Assembly (NCBI GenBank): GCA_037953745.1
Contig: JBAKBP010007916.1
Location: forward strand, 31,525-95,524
Reading direction: 5' to 3'
Length of the DNA: 64,000 nucleotides
Source: Lithodes maja
Taxonomy: Eukaryota > Arthropoda > Malacostraca > Decapoda > Lithodidae
The position numbers and the translations under genes are program-made. The notes beneath the pieces were generated by a model, which made no database searches, had not been told where the DNA came from, and saw only the letters and a list, made by a program, of their open reading frames with translations. Of the stretch, positions 20,929-30,896 are shown piece after piece; within the stretch, counting starts at the first letter, position 1; every line of letters starts with the position of its first letter.

Positions 20929-22240
20929 ATGGCCGGCCAAGGCAAACGGAGGCAGAGTTTATTGGGAGATGAAGAGAGCTATGAATTTGAGGGATTTCTG
21001 GCAGGGGGTAATGAAGTGGAGGATCAATTGACTGTGGTGAAGAGACAGATAATGGGTCTGTTAAGATGGAAGGGAGTTATGGAGAATTGGAGGAGAGATA
21101 TAGGTGTGAAGGTGGAGTCACTGACAGAAATATGTGGAGCCAGTTCAGTAGCAACTGCAGATGGGCCATTAATTGCTAACCTAGATGCTGTGATGAGGAA
21201 AGTAGATGAGCTGGAGGCAGAGAACATGGCACTCAAGGAGCAGCTAAAGGAGTATGAGGGCCATTTAAGTGAGAAAGTAAAGGGAGTAATAAGTGAGGAG
21301 AAAAATGAGTGGACAAGGGTGGGGAATGCTAAGGTGGATGCATTGGAAGAAATCATGAAGGAGCAGGTGGAAGAGAGAGAAAAAGAGAAAAGAGAGTTTG
21401 AGAAGAATGTAGTGCAGGTTTTGAAGAGCAAGGAAAAGGTAGTGAGGGAAACAGTAGAGACCAAAAAGGAGCCGACCAAACGCACCACTGAGGTGGTAGA
21501 TGGTGGAAAGAAAAAAACTGTCTGGGACCATCAGGTCCTGGTAGTGAAGCCAAAAGACCGATCCTCCGAGCCAGTAAGCCCACCAGATACAAAGGCAATC
21601 GAGACTGCTTTGGCTTCGGTTCCGGTTAACAAGTTAACTAGAACTGATTCAGGTGTACTGGTGGTACGACTTCCATCCAAGAAAGCCAAAGAAGATGCAG
21701 AAAGGGCCATCAATCAGTGTTTGGGGGTGGACAGTGCCTTCAGTGTCTCCGAACCAAAGAAGATGATGCCAAAAATGACTCTGGTAGGCATTGCTAATGA
21801 CGCTGAGGATAATGAGATCATTCCCAGCATCCTCAACAAGAACCCAAGAATAAAGTCCCTGGTCGACGATGGCTTAGCTATGAATTTGCTATTCACTAAG
21901 CAAAAGAGTGATGCACACACTAAGACTGCGGTAGTAAAAATGTCACCTGAAATACGCTCTTCCATTGTGGATGATGGCAATTCTGTGTATGTTGGACTTG
22001 TGAGATGTCGTGCATACGATCGCTTCTGGGTAACACAATGTTACCATTGCCAGAGCTTTGGTCATACCAGTGACAGGTGTTTTCGGAAAAATGAGGATCC
22101 AAAATGCAACTTCTGTGCCGGTACTCATAACTCAAAAGACTGCACCAACAAGACTTCCCCCAAATGTATAAATTGTATGAGCTCCACATCAGTTACGGAG
22201 CCGCCAAATCATTTCGCCTCAGGTAGAAATTGTCCTTTAA
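20929..22240 (+). pseudogene. LINE ORF1 (zinc-knuckle nucleocapsid-like), interrupted
   Basis: Starts at ATG 20929 after an AT-rich leader. The N-terminal third is highly charged, with a likely coiled coil ('ENMALKEQLKEYEG' near residues 98-111). The C-terminal part has Cys-rich knuckles: 'CYHCQSFGHTSDRC', 'CNFCAGTHNSKDC' and 'CINC'. Such ORF1 proteins coat the element RNA. The frame runs into the TTAA MITE just after 'GRNCPL'. Past the MITE, 22724-22781 gives a conventional end with 'RNKVIENTNF'. The coiled-coil segment is shared with the ORF1 at 30450. Confidence 0.85.
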
Positions 22241-22719
22241 CCCTTCAAACCCGGTTGGTACACACGTGTACCATTTTTTTTTGGCCCCAGGAACCCGGGT
22301 GGTACTACATTGTACCATTGCTTGAAAGCCTGTGAGCTTCGTGTGCGAGGCGTCGGTCCGACGCATGTAAACAACAGCCGGCTGGACCGACGCTCCGCAT
22401 CTCCGGCCACAAGAAGGAGAGCGTCGCTTGTTCGTGTGTGCCTGTATGTTGTTGTTCAGTATCGAAAAGTGGTGTAAAGTGGCTGGTTTGGCCATAAAGT
22501 TATCTCCAATGAAATCATCATCACAGCTCACCCAGTTGACTTAGAGAGCTCTACTTAAGGCCATTTTACAGGTAAATAACACAGCTACGCTTGGGGATGC
22601 GCGGGAATGCGGGAAGCAGTCTGATTAACGAATATACGGTAGCCTAGCCTAGACGTTTTTCGGCCAAAACACCCGGATTTCGAGGAATATATATATAATA
22701 TATAGCCGGGGTCGGAGGG
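22241..22719. mobile_element. piggyBac-type TTAA MITE inside LINE ORF1
   Basis: 479 bp between TTAA at 22237-22240 and TTAA at 22720-22723. The ends are CCCTTCAAACCCGG and the inverted CCCTCCGACCCCGG, close to the ends of the autonomous piggyBac element at 43983-48282. An inner block, 'gcctagacgtttttcggcc', recurs inverted in the MITE at 38797-39277. Removing it with one TTAA puts ORF1 back in frame. Confidence 0.85.
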
Positions 22720-22802
22720 TTAATGACAGCTCAGAGAAATAAAGTTATTGAGAACACCAATTTTGTAGGTTCAAAAAACTGAAAAATGCACATGGGAGCC
22801 GG

Positions 22803-24236
22803 TTGAAACTGGGTCTGTTGAATGTTCGTTCCTTGCGTAACAAAATGGATCATATTTGCGAGATCTTGGATGAACGTAACCTTGATGTATTATGTCTCAC
22901 TGAGACCTGGTTGTTCGAGTCAGATCTGAATATTATCCAGGCGGCATTGCCTAAAACCCATTCCATAATAAATGTTCCTAGGCCTAGGGGAGATCATCCG
23001 GGTGGTGGAGTGGCAGTTGTCTACTCCACATCTCTGGTGAATATCTTGCAAATAAGCCATAACCCAGCCCCTCTTTATTATGAACTGTTGGAAGTGGAAA
23101 TAAAACTCCATCAACAAATTCTAAGAATGGCAGTTGTCTATAGGCCTGGCCATCGTGGCACAGATAGGGGTTTTATGGAAGAGTTTGGGCAGTTTCTCGA
23201 GGAATTTTCTGCTAAAACCGGAAGACTTTTGATATGTGGAGATTTTAATTACTGGGTTGACAGCCCTCATCTGAAGCCATTCTCTCCTGAGTTCCTTGAG
23301 TTGACTGATCAGAACAATTTTGTAAACCATGTGTCCCACCCAACTCATATCTTAGGACACACCCTTGACTTGGTTTTCTCTCCTGTGGGTTGTGGTGGTG
23401 TTCTGGATGTTGATGTTGAGAATGCTGACCCTAATACCTCTGATCATGCTTTGATTACTTTCAGCTTTGATTTCCCTAAGCCACTCACACATGAAAAAGT
23501 AATCAGATTTAGAAATTATAAAAATGCAGACCTAAATTTGGCTAGCAGTGAAGTAAAACAGTACTTGGGAAGTATTGATACTTCCAACCTTACTTCAGAT
23601 GAGCTGGTGGAGGTACATGGAAATGCACTTAAATTAGTGTTCGATCATCACTGTCCAGAAGTAGAGAAGAAAATCATAGTACGAGATGATTCGCCCTGGT
23701 ATAGCACTCGAGTTAAATTTCTTATAAGAGCGCGTAGAAGAGCTGAACGTGAATGGCGAAAAAATAAAACAGACTCTACATGGTTGCAATATCTGTCAGC
23801 CAGAAGAGCTGTGGTCCACAAAATCAAAGATGAAAAGAAAGTGTATTATCAGGGAAAAGTTGACTCGTGTGGTAACGACCAGAGGAGGTTGGCTTCAATT
23901 GTAAACAGTTTACTTGGAAAAACAAGAGTCAGCTTAAGACCTTCTGTACCCGATGCCGAGTTGGCTGCCAACTTTGTGGCATTTTTTGCTGGCAAGATAA
24001 CTCGCATAAGACAGGAACTGGATGATGCTTCTGTTGGTGAAGAACTTTCAGTTGTACTCCAACCCCGACACATTCCTAATAATGTCCTCTCATCCTTTCA
24101 CTCAGTGGAGGTAGTCATGATCTCGTCCTACATAAGAAACCTCAATAAAACATTTTGCCCGTTGGATCCCATAAATGTTTCCAAGCTACTGTACCAAGAG
24201 TCTATGATCACACAGTTGAGTTTATTTCCAAAATAA
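22803..24236 (+). pseudogene. LINE ORF2 N-terminal part: AP-type endonuclease
   Basis: The frame opens with 'LGLLNVRSLRNKMDHICEIL' and 'LCLTETWL', the start of the exonuclease-endonuclease-phosphatase fold. 'GDFNYWVDSP' and 'NTSDHALITF' supply the catalytic Asp/Asn and His motifs. This domain nicks target DNA. The frame is lost near 24190-24230 by a shift, and RT continues in another frame overlapping from 24155. The real polyprotein would run 22803-25711. Confidence 0.85.
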
Positions 24237-25711
24237 TTAATAAGTGCTTCTCTGAAGGTAGCTTCCCACATTCTGAAAAGCATGCACTACTCCGACCTAC
24301 TCTAAAGAAGCCTGGACTTGATGTTGAGAACATGTTGAACTATCGTCCTGTCTCCAACCTGTCCTTCATATCAAAGATATTAGAGCGTGCAATACTTGAC
24401 CAATTACAACCACTACTTCAGCAGAATGAAACTATCCCAATTTTTCAGTCTGCTTACCGACAGCATCATTCAACTGAAACAGCATTGATTAGAGTACATA
24501 ATGATCTAGTTGAGAACATTTGCAATGGTGTGGCCTCACTATTGGTCTTGCTTGATCTCTCTGCGGCTTTTGACACAGTGGATCACGAGTTGTTATTGAG
24601 TGATCTTTATGATTGTGGTGTGCGTGACTCCGCTCTCTTGCTTCTTGGGTCGTACTTGTCAGGTAGATCCCAGAGTGTGATGGTAAATCAAGTGGTCTCG
24701 GACTCGACACCCCTGCAGTATGGTGTTCCGCAGGGATCAGTTTTAGGTCCTATCCTATTTATAATTTATATTAGCAGTTTGTCTCTTCTGCTTCGTGCAC
24801 ATAATGTCACCTTTCACTTTTATGCAGATGACACCCAGATTTATGTGAGAATCACAAATATAGTTGATATACGGAGTAAGATGGAATTGTTGATGTCTGA
24901 TATCAAGAAGTGGATGAGAGCGAGAAAACTTAAACTAAATGATGGTAAAACTGATATTCTCATCATCCGAGGAAATAGAAGAGCTGATGATATAGTAGGT
25001 GCCCTCTCCATCAATGTGGGTGGATCTCAGCTGCGACCGGCCAACTCTGTTCGAAATCTGGGTGTATATGTGAACTCCCGATTAGATTTCAAAGAGCATG
25101 TAAACCAGATAGTTAAAAGTTGTTACTTGCACATCAGAAATCTCTATTTGGTGAAGCCGTTTATAACCAGACGTTGCCTCCTGACGTTGGTTCACTCATT
25201 GGTCTTCTCTCGTGTTGATTATTGCAATGCCCTGTTGGTGGGTCTTCCAAATTATATTTTGAAGAAAGTTCAGTCTGTTCTTAACAGGGCCGCAAGACTA
25301 ATTTTTGGTGTTCCACCTAGAACTCCTACTACATCTCTTCACATAGAACTGCACTGGCTGCCAGTAAGAGCAAGAATAGAATTTAAGTTGTGTTTGGTGA
25401 CTTTTAAGGTTCTCAAATTTGGTGAGCCTAGGTACCTTGCGGAGCTGCTCAGGCACCCACCGGCACACCATGGTGTAGTTGTGCGTCATGACAATGACCC
25501 TTTTCGTCTTGATGAACCAAGGGCTTTCCAGCAGTCTTCTTTCTTTGAGAGGTCATTCTCCTACATGTCTCCGAGGTTGTATAACAGGTTGCCGCTGTCC
25601 ATGAGACAACTGAGTTCTGTTGAATGCTTCAAGAGACAACTTAAGACTTTTCTCTTTGAGAGAAGCTATGATCTTGAGAGAGGTGTCATGACAGATGGCT
25701 ATAGAGTTTAG
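24155..25711 (+). pseudogene. LINE ORF2 C-terminal part: reverse transcriptase
   Basis: 518 residues including 'NYRPVSNLSFISKILERAIL', 'FQSAYRQHHSTETALIRVHN', 'LLDLSAAFDTVDH', 'YGVPQGSVLGPILF' and the catalytic 'FYADDTQIYV'. These motifs are of L2/CR1 type within the jockey superfamily. RT residues look intact, so only the frameshift before this segment separates it from the endonuclease. The 3' UTR ends in ATT repeats. Confidence 0.87.
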
Positions 25712-25894
25712 GCTATTTTGCCACTGCTAGTGATTGTTAAATGTGTGTTGTATATAAGCCTTCTTTTGATGCATTGATTTTTGTTCTTTTTTCTTTCTCT
25801 TTTCGAGCGCTAGTGAATTCTTCGGAAAAATTGGCGCTTATGAGAAATAAGTAACATGCTTATTATTATTATTATTATTACTACTATTCCCATA

Positions 25895-26084
25895 TCGGGG
25901 GAAGGAGGCTATGAATCCTCCTCCCCTTGTTAAATTCACCTACTAGACGAGACAGAGAAAGGGGCAAGGGAATGTGAAAGTGGTCGCGTACCCTAAGAAT
26001 TGGAACTTTAAATGTTGTGTCTGTTCAGGCACTGTCTTGAGTCAGCCACCCCCAGCTATGGGGTATGTGCCTGAGTACATACAT
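25895..26084 (+). repeat. Dispersed retroposon tail family, plus copy
   Basis: Contains 'gacagagaaaggggcaaggg', 'ggtatgtgcctgagtacat' and a short (ACAT)n tail. It is the same family as 2797-2960 and 58705-58900, and it ends where the pogo-like MITE starts. Confidence 0.5.
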
Positions 26085-26085
26085 A

Positions 26086-26845
26086 CAGTCAGGCCCCCCA
26101 ATACGCGAGAATAGGGGTGACAGGAGGCATCGCGTATTGGGAATCCGCGTATTATGGACCTAACTTTAAATAGGAATAATTAGATATGGGTGACATCTCT
26201 CAATTATGGCCTATTTTCAAAAATTTTGGCCTTATTTTCGACATTTTTGGCTCTACAGTACAGTCTATATCTTATATATAATAAGAACAATGAGTAAAAA
26301 TATGAAACCTTACCTTAAAATTAGGCTAGGACTAGGACTAGGACCGTAGGACTTCACGATTTTCTCCAACTTCTCCCTCCCTGACCAAATCGTACGAACA
26401 GTTTACTCTGACAAGCCTATTGCACAGTTTCCTTCTCCTTTTTTCTTGCGATCCAACACTTCCACCTTCATTTTGTGTGTTATCTTCTTATATTGGCGTG
26501 GCATGGCGAAAAAAGTGGCAGGCACTACAAACGTTTGGTCACTCCGCACGGCTATGAGCGCTTGAGCGGGACTGTGGGAGGGAGGGAGGGAGGGTAAGCG
26601 GGAGGGAAGGCAGGCGTATGCCCGTCTTCTTCTTTTTTCAGAGCTACTCCTGGGCCTCGCGAAACGTAGACGTGCTCGCGTATCAAGCGGGAATAGCGGA
26701 TTTGGCCCCTTCTTAGCTCTCGATTCGTGTATTGTGGTACCACCTCGCGTAATTAATGTTTAATTAATTAATGTTATTTTCGAGGGGTCACTCGTGTATT
26801 AGGGTTTTCGCGAATTGTGGAATCGCGTATTGGGGGGGCTGACTG
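26086..26845. mobile_element. pogo/Tigger-like MITE, 760 bp
   Basis: The ends CAGTCAGGCCCCCCAATACGC and the inverted CAGTCAGCCCCCCCAATACGC are flanked by TA at 26084-26085 and 26846-26847. 'cgcgtatt' motifs repeat near both ends. No transposase is present. The end sequence style suggests the pogo branch of Tc1/mariner. Confidence 0.7.
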
Positions 26846-26899
26846 TATATGACTATTGACTATAAATGGATATCAATCGTGGTCATGTGCTGTACTTAT

Positions 26900-26990
26900 T
26901 AACTGTCTTGATGGAGTAATGGTTATAGTGTGTAAGTTCTGTATGTGATATCCTGGCTTCGAATCCTGGGAGAATCACATGCTTTCATTA
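26900..26990 (+). repeat. tRNA-like SINE head
   Basis: Starts 'actgtcttgatggagtaatg' and has a B-box-like 'ggcttcgaatcctggg'. The family recurs at 29385-29505 (-), 37787-37870 (+), 41340-41450 (-), 52020-52125 (-) and 53265-53365 (-). The acceptor ends do not pair as in a working tRNA. Confidence 0.55.
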
Positions 26991-27379
26991 ATTTAATTGT
27001 GGGCGTTGTTGGTGTTAAGAACGATGTAAAAAATACATGTACTACAGCCCGCGTCAACAACCTTGTATATCAACAGTGGTAGGGAGGTAGTGTCGGTAAA
27101 TTGATAGTCTTGTTGGTAGAGAATAGGAAAGAGGCAGCATTGTTAGAGCTACAAATTTAGTAACTATCACAGTGATAGTTTTGTTGGTTGATGACACAAA
27201 AGAGGTAGTGTTTTTAAAGCTATAAAATATTGTTGTACACTCGTCACTCGGATACCATAGTCTCTAGCCCACTTAGAAGAATTTGTAGACCCCTATGTCT
27301 TTCTTTATGCAAATATAACTATCTGGATTGATTTTTGAGAAAACTTGCTTCTCAATAATTATTATACAGTACATAGTTT

Positions 27380-28406
27380 ATAGGGGAGAGCATAGGGTGA
27401 ATCTAGATGTGAGGCTGGATGGGGAAATATTGGAACAAGTAGAGTGTTTTAAATATCTAGGAGGAACGATAAGCAGGAGTGGAGGTATGGAAATGGAGGT
27501 AAAACAGAGAGTGTGTGAAGGAAGGAAGGTTTTCGGAGCAATGGGAAGTATGTGGAAGACGAGAAATCTCGGAGTGAAAGTAAAAAGTGCACTGTATCAA
27601 GGAATTGTTGTGCCAACAGTGATGTATGGGGCTGAGACATGGACTCTGAAGAAAAAGGAGAAAAGAGGGCTGGATGTGATGGAGATGAGCTGCTTGAGGA
27701 GTATGTGTGGAGTTACTCGTAGAGACAGATTGAGGAATGAAGAGATACGTAGGAGAGTGGGGCAGCAGGAACATTTGTCAGCCAGAGTGGACAGAAGGGT
27801 GCTGAGCTGGTATGGTCATGTTGAACGAATGGGAGATGAAAGGCTTACAAAGAGAATATGTGAGTCAGGTACAAGGGGAGATAGAAGGGCAGGAAGACCC
27901 CCATTGAGATGGAGAGACTGTGTAAGAAAGGCTTTGGATGATAGAGGAATGACTATAGATCAGCCAGGGGAAGTGCTGGTGGACAGGAGTGAATGGAGAA
28001 TGCTTGTGAATAGTTGAGTGAACACGTGGTCATTTGGAGTAAGGGGTCGGGCGCAAGTTCGACTAGATAATAGTCCATCAGGCGCCTGGCCCGGGGGGAC
28101 GATTAATATGAAGGGTGTGCCTGGAAGTGTGGTGGGAGGGCTTGTGGCTTTGGCTCCGCTGCATGTCTGCCTGCCGAGATCGGAACCTCTCCGGGTGGTC
28201 AGGGGCTGGGGGAGTGCTGGAGCGACCTTGGTAACCCTGGTCTCTGGGTCTTCTCCTGGGTGACCTGGATGTGTGTGAGTTTGTGTTTTTTATCTGTGTT
28301 TATTTTTTGTTTTATGTTGTTTTTGTGTTTTCCCTGTTCTTGCTCTGTCTTGAGTCGGCTACCCCCAAAATGGGGATTGGGCCTGAGCATATAGATAGAT
28401 AGATAG
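27380..28406 (+). mobile_element. RTE-like LINE, 5'-truncated, with 9-bp duplication
   Basis: Flanked by ACATAGTTT at 27371-27379 and 28407-28415. It keeps the C-terminal coding part, a 3' UTR with 'gggtcttctcctgggtgacc', and an (ATAG)n tail just before the second duplication. The clean frame and duplication suggest a fairly recent insertion. Confidence 0.8.
27388..28017 (+). CDS. RTE-like LINE ORF2 C-terminal fragment
   Basis: Open frame covering the region after the RT catalytic core: 'ECFKYLGGTISRSG', 'PTVMYGAETWTLKKKEKRGL', 'CGVTRRDRLRNEEIRRRVG', 'LSWYGHVERMGDERLTKRI', then a basic 'GRPPLRWRDCV'. This arrangement is common at the C-terminus of invertebrate LINEs of this group. Catalytic RT and endonuclease are absent because of the 5' truncation. 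The frame extends a little upstream into flanking DNA and no real start exists. Confidence 0.75.
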   Translation, partial: EHRVNLDVRLDGEILEQVECFKYLGGTISRSGGMEMEVKQRVCEGRKVFGAMGSMWKTRNLGVKVKSALYQGIVVPTVMYGAETWTLKKKEKRGLDVMEMSCLRSMCGVTRRDRLRNEEIRRRVGQQEHLSARVDRRVLSWYGHVERMGDERLTKRICESGTRGDRRAGRPPLRWRDCVRKALDDRGMTIDQPGEVLVDRSEWRMLVNS

Positions 28407-28592
28407 ACATAGTTTTATTGTTGATTTATAGATAATTATATTCATAAATTAGTTTCTAGTGATATACGTCCATAATCAGAAATAGGTGAAGTCCACGAAT
28501 TTGTATGAGTGGAATAAGTGGCGTTCGCTCAGAAGGCTAGTATAAAAATTCACATCATCATCATGTATGAGTGGACTATGGTATCTGAGTGT

Positions 28593-28810
28593 ACTATAGG
28601 TAGCGCCAACAAACTTGACAAAAATCTTGATCCCTGACCTCTTTGCAACTCAAAAGGACCTAGAGCAAACTGGCTGTATATATCCACACCTATTTTCTGG
28701 TGTTTTTTTTTCCAAATGATAGAAATGTCAACCTGATTGCTTTCATTCATTTTTACTTATGAGAAGTTAAGGAGTCAATATAATTGTTAAGTTTGCTGGT
28801 GCTACCTCTA
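28593..28810. mobile_element. MITE with 'ctataggtagcgccaac' ends (copy 1)
   Basis: Long, imperfect inverted repeats run inward from 'tataggtagcgccaac' on the left and its inverted counterpart 'gctggtgctacctcta' on the right. A better preserved copy is at 40279-40495. No coding region. Confidence 0.55.
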
Positions 28811-28879
28811 ACCACAGTGATAGTTATTTTGTTTGAGAAAAGAGAAGTACAGTAGTACTATTAGAGCTATTATTGTACG

Positions 28880-29020
28880 GTCGCGCTAATAAGTCATGTC
28901 CCAGCCGTCATTATGTTTGGCTTGCTCTGTGCTGTATTTTTGTCTGTCAGATGTTGAATAGGGTGGGTAAGAGTAGGAACATGATTGTACATTGCACTCA
29001 ATATGAAGAAATGAAGCTTA
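28880..29020 (+). repeat. Dispersed repeat also tandem at 52269-52515
   Basis: Shares 'gcgctaataagtcatgtc' and 'cagatgttgaatagggtggg' (reverse complement) with the duplicated segment next to the 52643-52536 exon. Nature unknown. Confidence 0.4.
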
Positions 29021-29095
29021 GATATGGCTGATGCCCATTATTGAGCAAAACATACTTGGTACCAAGACATCACTTATTAGCGCGACTGTACTAAC

Positions 29096-29215
29096 CACAG
29101 TGATAGTGGTGTTGGATGATGATACAGGAACCAATTGGTGGTAGCGATGGAGATTGATGGTGAGAGTCGCTCCTTCAATGTCATCCACCAGGTCACTCAC
29201 CATGTACACTTTCAT
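29096..29215 (-). pseudogene. MANBA: Beta-mannosidase exon (C-terminal sandwich start)
   Basis: 120 bp, phase 0 at both ends. Acceptor TTATCCTTCAG above 29215, donor GTTAGT below 29096. The translation 'MKVYMVSDLVDDIEGATLTI' and 'NLHRYHQLVPV' fits the family's '...VSD...TL-x-V-x-HRW' region just after the catalytic domain. The frame is open in this exon. Confidence 0.85.
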
Positions 29216-29384
29216 CTGAAGGATAAAATAAAATCAACTTGTACAGTATAATGAGGACGTAATGATATTTCTGTTACTGCTATAGGATTTTACAGAAGTT
29301 AAAATAAAGCACAATTTATCTAAGATATAATACCTTCCAAACTAACTCTCTTTACTTTGTATTTTTTTTAATATCATTCTTAAC

Positions 29385-29505
29385 ACCAATAACACCCCAA
29401 ATTAAATTAATGAAAACATGTGATTCTCCCAGGATTTGAACGTAGGATATCACATACAGAACTTACACGCTCTAACCATCACACCATCAAGACAGTTATA
29501 AGTAC
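29385..29505 (-). repeat. tRNA-like SINE head, minus copy
   Basis: Same family as 26900-26990. On the plus strand it reads 'gtgattctcccaggatttga' and then 'accatcaagacagttataag'. Confidence 0.5.
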
Positions 29506-30070
29506 AACTTCCATTATTAAAAGTAGGTTCTAACAATCCAACAAGTTACTTCTATGTACAGTACCGGTATTACCAAATACCATAAACAAAAAGCCCGATC
29601 GTAGCCATAGCCATGGACTCGGGGCTATTCGACCAGGCAGCTTACAACTACAACTACAACAACAACAACAACAACAACAACAACCTTAAACAATACAGCA
29701 AATATTACTGTACCTTTCAAAATATCTTTTGTACTTTTACATTCACCTTTCACAATAGCTAGGGCAAATAAAATTACAAGCATCCCTGACCTGAACTACA
29801 GTATAGTATAGTAAGTTTTCTTCCAGCTGATGATCAGATCAGATCAGATGAAGTATTGAGGGATAAGCCTTTACAACGGCACCTCGTATCTACATTCTAC
29901 TTTTTCTATTTTTCTGAAGAGTGTAGAAAGGGGAAAAGGGGTGTTGGAGAGAGAGGAAGCTGTTGGAGTGGCTTTGTTATGTGTGTTTGGTCTGTATACG
30001 TCTTCAGGATGTCCCCTGACTGGGTGCGAGCATGTGAAACATGCTAGGACGTACTACCACACCCACTAAA
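29506..30070. other. Non-coding stretch with one retroposon tail
   Basis: About 29598-29683 is a 3' fragment of the AAC-tailed retroposon ('gggctattcgaccaggcagc' followed by CAA repeats). I see no gene in the remainder. Confidence 0.45.
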
Positions 30071-30148
30071 TGTCCGCCGTGGCAGGGATTCGATCCTGGG
30101 TCTTGCAGATTCACACGTGAGCGTGCTCACCACTCGACCACCACGGCG
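30071..30148 (-). repeat. tRNA-like sequence (Ser/Leu-like)
   Basis: On the minus strand the 7-bp acceptor pairs perfectly (GCCGTGG with CCACGGC). An A-box-like 'ggtcgagtggtgagcac' and B-box-like 'aggatcgaatccc' are present. The T stem is mismatched and the D and anticodon arms fold poorly, so it is more likely a SINE head or tRNA pseudogene than a working gene. Confidence 0.5.
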
Positions 30149-30449
30149 GGTAAACTGCTATCTCACCATCCTTATTACTCGGCTATTACCAAGATTTTAT
30201 AGTTTAATATGTTGGCGGCACACCATGGCGGAAGGCGGACGCAAGTTTTGAGGCTCCGGCATATGTTATGGGAATGGGACAATTAATTCAAGGAATATCG
30301 AGTGCATACGGGGCTAGCAAGAAGAGGAAGGATTTAGTGAAGTGTTTGGAGGATATATTGGTGTGGTGGAGGGGTGATATATAGTGTAATAAGAGTGTGT
30401 AGTGACGGGACAGCGGTAGTGTTGTGAGTTGTTGAGTTTGTAAACAAAC

Positions 30450-30896
30450 ATGGCGGAGGGAATTTCGGGTATGACGGAGGCGGAAGGAAGGTTACAACGT
30501 TTTCGGGGATTTAAGAGCACAGATAAGAAGTTAGAAGAGGTTAGTATTGTTGTGAAGGATTTGGAAAAGTGGATGAGTGATACGGAGAAATGGAAGGGGG
30601 ATATTGGTGAGAAAGTTAAGGCACTGTGTGTAATGTGTGGTGTGACAGGTGGGGAAGGGAATAGGCCTAGCGAAGGAAGTGAATGCAGGCCTATTTTGTC
30701 AGTTAATGAGAGCCTAGAGATGGTATTGAAAAGGGTAGATGAACTGGAAGCAGAGAATATGGCATTGAAGGAGCAGCTGAAGGAATACGAAGGACGTTTC
30801 ACGGAAGTAAAGGAGTCAACTGCATGGATGGTGGTAGGTAAACAAAAAGTCAAGGATTTGGAGGATATTATGAAAGAGCAAAAGGAAGAAATGAAT
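30450..30896 (+). pseudogene. CR1-like LINE ORF1, N-terminal part
   Basis: Begins at ATG 30450 ('MAEGISGMTE'). It is charged and helical, and shares 'VDELEAENMALKEQLKEYEG' with the ORF1 at 20929, so the two LINEs are relatives. The frame is cut at 'EEMN' by the LINE at 30897. The duplicated ATGAAT (30891-30896 and 32236-32241) marks the break. Confidence 0.8.

Larger units (their letters stand above)
20640..25885 (+). mobile_element. CR1/L2-like two-ORF LINE with MITE in ORF1
   Basis: The order is 5' UTR, ORF1 (20929-22240, resuming at 22724-22781), ORF2 (22803-25711, one frameshift), 3' UTR and an (ATT)n tail at about 25858-25885. The MITE at 22241-22719 interrupts ORF1. The left limit is uncertain and may include the U4-like segment. 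The element is nearly full length but not functional because of the MITE and the frameshift. Confidence 0.75.

Noticed and set aside
30071..30148. Working tRNA gene
   Set aside because: The acceptor arm pairs but the T, D and anticodon arms do not fold properly. All tRNA-like hits in the window fit SINE heads or pseudogenes better.
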